Shown here piece after piece: positions 15,429 to 23,157 of a stretch of DNA of 64,000 nt. The translations under genes were made by a program, and so were the position numbers. The notes beneath the pieces were generated by a model. The model was given only the letters and a program-made list of their open reading frames with translations, had not been told where the DNA came from and did not search any database. Position 1 is the first letter of the stretch, and each line of letters opens with the position of its first letter. The DNA is from a virus: IMG/VR virus record IMGVR_UViG_3300027668_000013, positions 1 through 64,000 of that record; one strand, 5' to 3'.

Positions 15429-16085
15429 TTAATATTGTACTACTTTTTCTCTTAATGAAGAAGGTCTATTAGACTTATGATAAACAATATGAGGATGAGT
15501 TGTAAATGATTTATCTCTATCCCTATGTAATTCCATAGTCATCTGGTCAATTGGCTTATCAAACTTTTCAAGCTTTTCAATATATGCATCATAAACATTT
15601 TCGTTTATACCATATGCTTGACAACACCATGCTCCTCCTAATTTTTTTAAACATGCTGCTACCCACTCGGAAGGATGTTCGTCAAATGAGTTAAAATGTA
15701 AAAAATCCCAATTTCCTTTTTCTTTTTTAGGTAAAGAATTTAGTGCTTTTCTAAAAATACTTTGGAAATTAATATTGATCATATATGAATCATCTTCAAA
15801 TATAAATATTCTTTTATATCCTTTTGCTTTAGCGTTTTTAATAAGTTTTAAAGTTGTAAATGCTAAAGCAGCAGCGTTTTTATTCCAACCTTCAGTTTCA
15901 GTACCATTAAATACAACACGTTTATCTTTCCCAGAAATAGCAGCAACTCTGGCTGCTTTTACTCCTGTTCTTATAGCTTCTATTTTAAAATTAGCTAATC
16001 TAACTTTATCTTTTGCTAAATTTATTACATACACTTTATCAAAAAATGCATTTAATGGTGGTACTTCTTTTTCCTTCTTTTCCAT
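15429..16085 (-). CDS. GT25-family-like glycosyltransferase
   Basis: The 218-aa protein has the layout of glycosyltransferase family 25 (LPS-type): the opening strand DKVYVINLAKDKVR (residues 16-29), a substrate loop, and the metal-binding FEDDS (E97-D98-D99) in RIFIFEDD. GT25 members move a sugar from a nucleotide-sugar to LPS or to protein (collagen hydroxylysine). It is the last gene of the late block, directly downstream of the spike gene. This suggests it glycosylates a virion protein or alters host surface sugar to block re-infection; which of these is unknown. No membrane segment is visible. Confidence 0.7.
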   Translation of the reverse strand: MEKKEKEVPPLNAFFDKVYVINLAKDKVRLANFKIEAIRTGVKAARVAAISGKDKRVVFNGTETEGWNKNAAALAFTTLKLIKNAKAKGYKRIFIFEDDSYMININFQSIFRKALNSLPKKEKGNWDFLHFNSFDEHPSEWVAACLKKLGGAWCCQAYGINENVYDAYIEKLEKFDKPIDQMTMELHRDRDKSFTTHPHIVYHKSNRPSSLREKVVQY

Positions 16086-16115
16086 CTGTCTTTATTTTAT
16101 TCCCCTTATTAATAA

Positions 16116-18473
16116 TTATGGAAGTGGTTGTGGTCTTGGATTATTTATATCCGAATGTGCTTCAAAATTACTTCCTTGAAAAACGTGAGGTTCTGTACCA
16201 CTTGTAATAAGAACTGCTAATGGGTAACCAATACTTGTCCATGTATATGCCCCACCTTGTGGTGCATGATCAATACTATAACCTACTGATTCATTTGCTA
16301 CATCTGAACCAGTTCCTTTTACTCCATTTGGAGGAGGAAAAGTACCTGTAAAAAGACCACTACCACCAGCACCTTCGTAAGAAACAATTATATCAGTATT
16401 AGAACTACTACTACCTGGCCACCAGTGATTATTTTTTGTTACTACTCCTTCTACTGAATGAGGTCTACTCATTAAATTTGAACTTTGTGCTTTAATATAA
16501 TAAAATCCTGTTGTCATGCTTACAATAATCCCAAGTCCTTGTGATTTAGCACTGTTTGCATATTGAAGATTTATTGCTGCCATTAAACCAGCTGTTACTG
16601 TAGCTTTTGTTACTGTACCTGTTGCAGGAGTAGTATAAGTAATTGCGTAGTTAAGTACAGACTGAGTACCTACAGGCCAATTTTCAAATTCTATCGAGAA
16701 CGTAGCGTTATTTGAAACGGCAGAATCTTCAATTTCTAAAAGAAATTCTGGTTGCGTTGATTCACTAAGTCCTTTTTGTCTTACTGATACAATTTGAGAA
16801 TACCAACTTGTATAATCAATAACTTGCGTATCAGCATTAGGAGTAATAAAAGAAAAACTATTTAAAGGAAAATCCTTAAAGGTTTTATTTCGAATACCTC
16901 TACAAAAACTTGTATTCATTAAAGAAGGCCCAGAAATGTATCCTGTACCACCAGTACTTACTTGTCCAAACATTAAATTTGCACACTCATCTCCAAACAT
17001 ATTACCTCTTCCTCCGTTTATTCCATGAAATGAAATATTTGAACAAGCTATTCCGAATGTATTATATGCCATTTCAGAATATGGAGAATAATAATTACCT
17101 CCAACAAAAGAAGCATCTTGCTCTCCAATTAAATTAATTAAGTTACAACCTTGAGCAAATCTGTTATATCCACCTGAATAAATATCAATAGCTGTACAAC
17201 TTGCTCTAAAATCGTTTGCTGTAGTACTTCCTAAACTAATTGCACCACAACTATTTCCAAATACATTCTTATGAGATTGTCTAATTATAAAAACTCCTAC
17301 ATTTTTACTACCTAATTCATTAAAATTACTTTTTAAAATAATAATATCATTTGATTTCTGCTTTATTTCATTATTAGTAGAATCAATTACTAAAACTTCA
17401 TTACAATGATTTTCAATTTTATTTTCATTACTATCAAATATTAAAATTTCAGTACATTTTTTACCAATAGAAATTTCGTCAGATCGCATTACTACAACGT
17501 TAGAAGAATCTTCACCAATGGCAATGTTTCTACAAGCCAATATTGTTATTCCATTTGACCCTTTCCCAATTTCTATATTTTCACATTTATGACTTGCACC
17601 AAAGAATTGATTTCCACTACCGATTAAAACATTTGTAACTCCTTTTGCTAATTTAATTCCAGTATGAGTTGACTCAGAATTGGATTTAAGAAAACAAGGA
17701 TAAAAAGTAGGGGTTGATGATACAGTAATAGTATTACTAAATAGTTCTATAGACCCTCCATTATAAGCATAATAAGGTTGATTTTCAAATACATTACCAA
17801 TATCATTAACCAATCTAAAATTATTTTGAGCTGAATCATCTCTAACAGAAATACGAATACCCCCATTAGATGGATCTCTATACATTTCACTTCTATCAAC
17901 TGTAGTTGCCGTACTTGGAATTGAACTGTTAAGTAATTTAAATCTTGCAACAGTATAATTTCTGAAATCAAAATAAGCTTCGTTATCATTTAAGATATCA
18001 TATCTTCTAATTACAGTACCATTATCAAGAACTGCAGGTGAACCATGGCTTGCTTGAGTTTGATTATATTCTATAACATCATATGGATTGTCTTCTGAAA
18101 GAGCAAAACCACTCAACTTATTGGTAGTAGTTGCAAGAACTAAGAACTTTTCAATGATTTGAGTATATCCTGGAACTGTAGTATTTGTTAATAAACTATC
18201 AGTAATAGCATGAACATTTTCAAAATCAAATCTATACCATGTACCAGGTACTAATGTACCAGCTGCTACATGAACTCCTAATTGAGCATATGTTAAATTT
18301 ACTATGTTTGCGTTACCACCTCCAACATTGTCTCCCCATAAGGATTCAATCATGTCGCATAATGATTTTTGCAGTCCTTCTCCTGTTATTCCAAAAGTAT
18401 CATTTTTAAAAACCTTTGCTACTACAGCATTTATTAGGTCTTGTTTTACGTTATAATCAGTTCCTATTGCCAT
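16116..18473 (-). CDS. Beta-helix tail spike / receptor-binding protein
   Basis: The 785-aa protein begins with a short helical N-terminus (MAIGTDYNVKQDLINAVVAKV) typical of virion-attachment domains. Residues about 270-500 are a run of short repeats of the kind N-x-I-x-I-G-x-x-S-x-N-I-x-I (for example CRNIAIGEDSSNVVVM and CTEILIFDSNENKIE), the hallmark of a right-handed parallel beta-helix. A C-terminal beta-sandwich (residues about 580-680) and a glycine/serine-rich end follow. This fits a trimeric spike that binds or degrades host polysaccharide. No catalytic residues can be named. Confidence 0.65.
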   Translation of the reverse strand: MAIGTDYNVKQDLINAVVAKVFKNDTFGITGEGLQKSLCDMIESLWGDNVGGGNANIVNLTYAQLGVHVAAGTLVPGTWYRFDFENVHAITDSLLTNTTVPGYTQIIEKFLVLATTTNKLSGFALSEDNPYDVIEYNQTQASHGSPAVLDNGTVIRRYDILNDNEAYFDFRNYTVARFKLLNSSIPSTATTVDRSEMYRDPSNGGIRISVRDDSAQNNFRLVNDIGNVFENQPYYAYNGGSIELFSNTITVSSTPTFYPCFLKSNSESTHTGIKLAKGVTNVLIGSGNQFFGASHKCENIEIGKGSNGITILACRNIAIGEDSSNVVVMRSDEISIGKKCTEILIFDSNENKIENHCNEVLVIDSTNNEIKQKSNDIIILKSNFNELGSKNVGVFIIRQSHKNVFGNSCGAISLGSTTANDFRASCTAIDIYSGGYNRFAQGCNLINLIGEQDASFVGGNYYSPYSEMAYNTFGIACSNISFHGINGGRGNMFGDECANLMFGQVSTGGTGYISGPSLMNTSFCRGIRNKTFKDFPLNSFSFITPNADTQVIDYTSWYSQIVSVRQKGLSESTQPEFLLEIEDSAVSNNATFSIEFENWPVGTQSVLNYAITYTTPATGTVTKATVTAGLMAAINLQYANSAKSQGLGIIVSMTTGFYYIKAQSSNLMSRPHSVEGVVTKNNHWWPGSSSSNTDIIVSYEGAGGSGLFTGTFPPPNGVKGTGSDVANESVGYSIDHAPQGGAYTWTSIGYPLAVLITSGTEPHVFQGSNFEAHSDINNPRPQPLP

Positions 18474-18476
18474 AAT

Positions 18477-19010
18477 CTAAGGTTTTATTTGTTTTAATAC
18501 TGAACATCCTGGTTCTACAGGTACACAAGAAGCTTTCTTTGTACCACCTGTTAAAGTAAATCCCGCACTCGTGAAATCACAGTACGAAAACTCTCCTTTG
18601 AACAATGTAGGATCTGCACAAGGTTCATTTAATTCTATTTTTAATTCTGAAGCTAATGATTTCCACTTACTTAAGTAGTTTCCACCAAGCTCATTTGATA
18701 TGCAAGGTAAGTTTTTTTGAACACAGTCTATTTTAAATTCTGAAAAAACAACACTTGAAATACAAGTCCTGTCTATTTTATTTCTTTCCATGTACGAATC
18801 TATATTCATCGCATAATGAAAAAGATATATATAATAATTGGCCGCTTTATAATTTTTTAAAGCCTTTTTAGCTTTTCCTTTTAAATCATATTTCCAAGCA
18901 GCATTTAATAATGCAGTTACTTCAGTATCTACAATTGCCCATGCTTTAATGTACTTGTTTTCAACTACATTAGCTACGGCTTTCTTACTATATGGTACAA
19001 TTAAACTCAT
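18477..19010 (-). CDS. Hypothetical tail-associated protein, 177 aa
   Basis: The product is not recognised. The first two-thirds are helical with many tyrosines (NYKAANYYIYLFHYAM) and the last third is cysteine- and glycine-rich (ending EPGCSVLKQIKP). Seven cysteines could form disulfides or metal sites. It lies between the 613-aa beta-rich protein and the spike gene and overlaps the former at the stop/start, so a structural or assembly role in the adhesin complex is probable. Its leader contains a short A-rich tract but no clear ribosome site. Confidence 0.5.
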   Translation of the reverse strand: MSLIVPYSKKAVANVVENKYIKAWAIVDTEVTALLNAAWKYDLKGKAKKALKNYKAANYYIYLFHYAMNIDSYMERNKIDRTCISSVVFSEFKIDCVQKNLPCISNELGGNYLSKWKSLASELKIELNEPCADPTLFKGEFSYCDFTSAGFTLTGGTKKASCVPVEPGCSVLKQIKP

Positions 19011-20851
19011 CAGCTACAACCACATCCACTTGAGGATGTATTTACATTAGTACTTGCAGTATTTGTAGAGTTACAATTGCAACTTCCACTCTTACTACTC
19101 CAGCTATTTACAGGCCCATTAGTGTTTGTTCCTTCTGAAAAAGAAGAATCTAAACACTTTCTTCTACTACAAAATAAAGACATTTTATTTAAAACGCTAC
19201 TAATTGAAGTTAATTCATCTAATTTTTCTTGAGACAATCCAGTATAAAAATTATTTAAAGCATATTCTTTATTCAATTTCATGAAATAAGTATAGCTCAT
19301 TAATAGTATCTGGTTAAGTTCATTGTCTTCTGGACATGGTGAACAAGGATCACCTCCTCCACAAAGTAAATCTGTTATATAACTTGTGATACATTTTTCA
19401 ACTTCACAGTGATTACTAATTATATATTTTTCTACCGTAGTACCATAAGTAGCTGTCATTACAAAAATTCCAGGATTTGTAAAAGTAATATCTGTACTTC
19501 CACCTGCTACTAAAGCACCAGAAGCTACAGATTTTGTTACACCATGTTGTTCAATATTATAAGCAACATCAGTAACACTACTCTTATTTTCTATTGTGTA
19601 TGTATTACAAGACTTGTATTTTACATTAATAAATTTACAAGTTTCAACGCAATATTCTATTGGAAACTCAGTGCCACAATCATCATCTTCAATTACAGCT
19701 TTTATTTTATATGTACCAAGCTTAAGTAGTTTAAGTGTTACAGTAGCATTTGCAAAACTTGTACTTAAAGGAAACGTATCCTGAGCTGTACCTGAAGTGT
19801 TAATTGGATCAACATCAAATCCATCTGAATCTGTTATAGTATAAACAATTTTGTGATTGTTTGCTATAGATCCCGGTCTATTTAAAGTCCAAGTTGGAGT
19901 TATTGTAATTGTTTCTCCCATAGCATAGCAACTTAAAGAAGTTGAAGCAAGGGGTTTATTTGGAGTTGTAAAACCTAAAGATAAATCAGGTCTGTATTCT
20001 GTAATACTTACATTTGTTACTTTATCTAAAATTAAATAATTTCCAATTGGTTGTTTTGTTTTATTAAAAACTGTATTTCCTTGTAAAGTAGTTGCAAAAG
20101 CTTTTAACCATTCTGAATTTTCTACAACATGTTTAACTTGGTAATTACCAGGATATATAAAATCTATCTTAGTTTTAGTTCCTGTAGAATATAAAATATT
20201 GTTTACATACCAAGAAGATTGTGAAATACTTCCTGAATTTGCTGAGTAATAATCTGCTTTAAACGAACATATGTCTAAAAAATGAAACATGTCTGGATAA
20301 ATATTAGCATATGGATGGACATTAACTTTAACAACCGAACCACCTTCTGGATCAGTACTTACACCAAAAGATTTATTTACTTTAATTTCATAATCAGATA
20401 CTATATGAGTAACTGTAGTATTACCATCATAACTTGCATTTGTTGCTCCGGCATCTTGTGTTATAGAAATAACATCTCCTACAATAAAAGAATGTTTATT
20501 AGTACTACTAAAAGATAAAAATGTTAAAGTTCCTGCACCTGTACCGTTATTATACCCATTGTCGTCAAATTTCCAAGCTACATTATTTCCTATTGGTACA
20601 ATTTCTTGTAAAACAATATCTATTGCTTTATCTGCAGAATATACATTATCAATAGTCATTGAATACGGCTGATAACCAGTTTTAGTAACTGTTATATTTA
20701 CAGCTGTTTTATTTGTAACAGCAGCCGTAAAAGTATTTACCGTACCCGTTGATGATAAAGAACCTATCGTGATACCACCTGCCGCAACGGTTAAAGCTGT
20801 TTTAGCTGAGGTAGCATAATCTGTACTTTTGACGTTTATAGTTAAATTCAT
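19010..20851 (-). CDS. Beta-rich adhesin-like protein with Cys-rich end, 613 aa
   Basis: The protein opens with a carboxypeptidase-regulatory/Ig-like beta fold (residues 1-90, TINVKSTDYATSAKTALTV), followed by several further beta-sandwich segments of PKD/Ig type up to about residue 470. A helical part follows (NQILLMSYTYFMKLNKEYAL). It ends in a serine/asparagine linker with six cysteines (KSGSCNCN, then SSSGCGCS). Earlier CGGGDPCSPC adds a CxxC motif. This layout suggests an exposed appendage protein. Its start overlaps the spanin-candidate stop codon. No catalytic motif is visible. Confidence 0.55.
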   Translation of the reverse strand: MNLTINVKSTDYATSAKTALTVAAGGITIGSLSSTGTVNTFTAAVTNKTAVNITVTKTGYQPYSMTIDNVYSADKAIDIVLQEIVPIGNNVAWKFDDNGYNNGTGAGTLTFLSFSSTNKHSFIVGDVISITQDAGATNASYDGNTTVTHIVSDYEIKVNKSFGVSTDPEGGSVVKVNVHPYANIYPDMFHFLDICSFKADYYSANSGSISQSSWYVNNILYSTGTKTKIDFIYPGNYQVKHVVENSEWLKAFATTLQGNTVFNKTKQPIGNYLILDKVTNVSITEYRPDLSLGFTTPNKPLASTSLSCYAMGETITITPTWTLNRPGSIANNHKIVYTITDSDGFDVDPINTSGTAQDTFPLSTSFANATVTLKLLKLGTYKIKAVIEDDDCGTEFPIEYCVETCKFINVKYKSCNTYTIENKSSVTDVAYNIEQHGVTKSVASGALVAGGSTDITFTNPGIFVMTATYGTTVEKYIISNHCEVEKCITSYITDLLCGGGDPCSPCPEDNELNQILLMSYTYFMKLNKEYALNNFYTGLSQEKLDELTSISSVLNKMSLFCSRRKCLDSSFSEGTNTNGPVNSWSSKSGSCNCNSTNTASTNVNTSSSGCGCS

Positions 20852-21330
20852 TGTATAAGTATTTTAATTAAAAATACAGACACAACACCAACTGCAGTAC
20901 CGTATCTAAACATTTTCCATTGTCTTTTTTCCAGTTCCCCAACCTTTTTAGTAAGATAGTCATTTTCTATGTCTATTTTAACAAGAGTTTCAGTACAATC
21001 GTCTAAACCTTCTATTAAAACAAATTTTTGCTTATTGGTACTATCAATTTCTGCTTGTAAATTTTCTTCAATTAAATCATTTATAATGTTAAGAGAATCC
21101 AATTTTCTCTGTACGTTTGGAAGATCACGTTTAATTTTCTCTAAATTCTTTTTATAAAGATAAAATTCAGTAAACTTCTCAGGACTCATTTGAATCTTCT
21201 GACAAGATGAGTCAACCTGTACAATAGAGACAGAATCTTTATCGCATTGACCAAATGTACTAAAAGTTGTTAATAGTAGCAAAACTATTACCTTATAGTA
21301 TCCTTTACTCCGTGTGTATCTTTTATCCAT
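20848..21330 (-). CDS. Unimolecular spanin-like lysis protein, 160 aa
   Basis: Topology is the clue. There is an N-terminal signal-like segment (YYKVIVLLLLTTFSTFGQC) with a cysteine at residue 29, a long coiled-coil middle rich in K/E/L/I (residues 45-135), and a C-terminal membrane segment (YGTAVGVVSVFLIKILIQ). This is the arrangement of unimolecular spanins, which link the outer to the inner membrane and fuse them at the last lysis step. The residue before the cysteine is Q rather than the usual G/A/S, so lipidation is uncertain. The 5' end overlaps the upstream gene by 43 bases, as in Rz/Rz1 pairs. Confidence 0.5.
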   Translation of the reverse strand: MDKRYTRSKGYYKVIVLLLLTTFSTFGQCDKDSVSIVQVDSSCQKIQMSPEKFTEFYLYKKNLEKIKRDLPNVQRKLDSLNIINDLIEENLQAEIDSTNKQKFVLIEGLDDCTETLVKIDIENDYLTKKVGELEKRQWKMFRYGTAVGVVSVFLIKILIQ

Positions 21331-21626
21331 GATAATGCTTCAATTACATCTTTATGTGTAACGGTTATTTTTGTATGACCTTTAATTATATTAATTGCAG
21401 AGTCCAATTCGTTATCAATTGTATTCTGAACTAATATTAAAGAATCTCTTTCAATTTGCAATTTTCGAATTGCGATTGAATCTTGAAAAATGATACTATC
21501 ACGGAAAACCTGTCTTTTTTCAAAAAGAATTAGTTTGCTTTCATATGTATCTTCAACAACAACTTTAGTAAATAAGTTACTTAAACACAAAGCTAAAACA
21601 AATGAAATTATGATTTTATACGTCAT
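21288..21626 (-). CDS. Rz-like inner-membrane spanin candidate, 112 aa
   Basis: One N-terminal membrane segment (TYKIIISFVLALCLSNLF) is followed by a charged coiled-coil-type region (residues 30-95), the layout of an Rz-type i-spanin. It lies between the two holin candidates and the unimolecular spanin-like gene and overlaps its downstream neighbour by 43 bases in another frame. If the downstream gene makes a lipoprotein, the two could form a classical two-part spanin; otherwise one of them has another function. The role is inferred from position and topology only. Confidence 0.5.
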   Translation of the reverse strand: MTYKIIISFVLALCLSNLFTKVVVEDTYESKLILFEKRQVFRDSIIFQDSIAIRKLQIERDSLILVQNTIDNELDSAINIIKGHTKITVTHKDVIEALSWIKDTHGVKDTIR

Positions 21627-21828
21627 TTTCTTTTTTCTTTACAGAAGGTTTAACCGTTTCAGCTCCTAAGTAAGTCATTATTGGCGCGTTTATAAAAGCA
21701 AGTCCAGCACCAAGAGATGCAAGATCAGAACCTTTATACATACCGTACCAAAAAAGTAAAACATTTACCATAAATGCAAAGACAGTTATTTTCAGTCTTT
21801 TACTCACTGGCATCTTCATCTTTTCCAT
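21616..21828 (-). CDS. Holin-like membrane protein, 70 aa
   Basis: Two membrane segments (ITVFAFMVNVLLFWYGMY and SLGAGLAFINAPIMTYLGA) with a basic N-terminus and a charged C-terminal tail (KKKENDV) match class II holin topology. Length (70 aa) is within the holin range. It lies directly between another small two-segment membrane protein and the spanin candidates and overlaps its upstream neighbour, so the lysis cassette reads endolysin, holin, holin-like, spanins. Confidence 0.55.
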   Translation of the reverse strand: MEKMKMPVSKRLKITVFAFMVNVLLFWYGMYKGSDLASLGAGLAFINAPIMTYLGAETVKPSVKKKENDV

Positions 21829-22018
21829 TTAATTTCTTTTTATCAAGTTTTGCAAATATTTTCTTCAACCATCGGTTTACTAAAAAACCTACAACACCAC
21901 CTACTATCGCTCCTATTGTAGACAATAATATTGTATGCATTGCTACCTCTACAAATCCAGCAGCACCAATGCTACCGAAAATTGCTCCCACCATGTTATT
22001 TGATCCTTGATCGTTCAT
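21800..22018 (-). CDS. Holin-like membrane protein, 72 aa
   Basis: The start is placed at the ATG just after the endolysin stop (residues MNDQGSNNMVG); a longer frame upstream runs into the endolysin gene. Two glycine-rich membrane segments (AIFGSIGAAGFVEVAM and LLSTIGAIVGGVVGFLV) are followed by a strongly basic tail (LKKIFAKLDKKK). Glycine-rich helices suit pore formation. It is the best holin candidate because it follows the endolysin directly. The second two-segment protein downstream could be its antiholin. Confidence 0.55.
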   Translation of the reverse strand: MNDQGSNNMVGAIFGSIGAAGFVEVAMHTILLSTIGAIVGGVVGFLVNRWLKKIFAKLDKKKLNGKDEDASE

Positions 22019-22019
22019 T

Positions 22020-22748
22020 TTAAAAATCTTTTTCTTCGAGTAATGTATAAGTGAAGTTTTCACCTTGACCGTGTTTTGTTTGTAATTCACAAAGAGTAAT
22101 TAAACGAAGAAAAAGATCCGGACTTTGAATAACTTGACATCCTGCTGAATACCTGCCAATATTCAATAAGTTTTTCCACTTAGACGCACGATGTATGTTA
22201 GTTTTAGAATTAGATATTTCAAACTTATCACTATTGTGATCTGTTGTCATATCTTCATATAGATTAAAATCTAATTCAGAATCTTTAGAATTGTCACGAA
22301 CATAAGTCATAGGTTTAACTTGTTCGAGTGCCTTATAAGCTGTCTTTGGTCTACTTCGACCATGAATACCTATTCGATAAGCTCCTCTGTATTGGCCAGG
22401 TACAATAATGATAGTTCCTTTTTTGTTCATTGGGTTTAAAAGCCAATGTTTACCAGGATCTGTAGTACATGGAAATACTTCGTGACATTCTTCTCCTTTT
22501 TCGTCTTTAAATAAAACATGAATTTCATCATCAAACTTATCAGATTGGCTATTGTTAGATCGTATTCCTATAATATTTAAATTATAGCTCCCCTTACTAA
22601 AAAACTTATAGCCTTTTCCTTTAACGGTCTTAATAATACTCTTAGATGATATATATTTTTTCATGTTATAATTATTATAAATTCTATATTTTTTTACTTT
22701 AGCATACAATAAAATAAGTATTATCATAATGATAGGAAAAGATAACAT
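22020..22748 (-). CDS. Membrane-anchored endolysin with YkuD-like motif
   Basis: The 242-aa protein has an N-terminal membrane segment (SFPIIMIILILLYAKV), consistent with a signal-anchor endolysin that reaches the periplasm without lysis by a classical holin. The C-terminal part carries H186 in TNIHRAS and YSAGCQV with C204, which matches the H-x(14-17)-S-x-G-C pattern of L,D-transpeptidase (YkuD) folds; some phage endolysins of this fold hydrolyse peptidoglycan peptides. Holin candidates follow at once. The enzyme class is therefore tentative; the peptidoglycan role is well supported by context. Confidence 0.6.
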   Translation of the reverse strand: MLSFPIIMIILILLYAKVKKYRIYNNYNMKKYISSKSIIKTVKGKGYKFFSKGSYNLNIIGIRSNNSQSDKFDDEIHVLFKDEKGEECHEVFPCTTDPGKHWLLNPMNKKGTIIIVPGQYRGAYRIGIHGRSRPKTAYKALEQVKPMTYVRDNSKDSELDFNLYEDMTTDHNSDKFEISNSKTNIHRASKWKNLLNIGRYSAGCQVIQSPDLFLRLITLCELQTKHGQGENFTYTLLEEKDF

Positions 22749-22749
22749 A

Positions 22750-23145
22750 TTAATCTAAATAAGTTACTTCTACATCTCCTACATTTGGAAAAAACTCTTC
22801 AATTATTTGTTTTCCATAATTACTCATCATATAATGTAAAGCCTTTAAACCTGTTTTACCCCCTTCAGAATAAATATACTTATCAGATTTATCTTCTTTT
22901 TCCATTTCAAAGTCTTGGCCCATAATGTTTTTTTCTGAACCTTCAATACTTAACTTAACAGCATTCTCTGCTTTCCATTCAGTAGACTCTCCGTAACACC
23001 AATTAAAAGGTATGTTAAAAGTTTGAAGAGTTTCTCTTCCTGTACCAATATTCCCAGGACAAGATATTTTTCTTATACCTGCTGCGTAAATATCAAGACC
23101 TCCTGCTTTTACTCCGCTATTTTCTGTTAAAGTTATTGTTATCAT
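22750..23145 (-). CDS. Hypothetical protein, 131 aa
   Basis: The product is not recognised. A beta-rich N-terminus (ITITLTENSGVKAG) is followed by a mixed region (EKNIMGQDFEMEKEDKSDKY) and a helical C-terminus (LKALHYMMSNYGKQIIEEFF). It lies between the Ig-domain protein and the endolysin, one base from the latter. It could be a small structural or chaperone protein of the fibre-lysis region, with no direct evidence. Confidence 0.45.
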   Translation of the reverse strand: MITITLTENSGVKAGGLDIYAAGIRKISCPGNIGTGRETLQTFNIPFNWCYGESTEWKAENAVKLSIEGSEKNIMGQDFEMEKEDKSDKYIYSEGGKTGLKALHYMMSNYGKQIIEEFFPNVGDVEVTYLD

Positions 23146-23157
23146 TTTTATTATTTT

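Noticed and set aside
15775-16207. Plus-strand frames with hydrophobic products opposite the GT25 and spike genes
   Set aside because: They overlap well-supported minus-strand genes entirely and translate to phenylalanine/leucine-rich strings expected from antisense of lysine/asparagine-rich proteins.
22016-22090. Longer start for the 72-aa holin candidate, adding 24 residues
   Set aside because: The extra part would overlap the endolysin gene by 70 bases and is basic and non-conserved-looking; the ATG just past the endolysin stop gives a compact holin-like protein.
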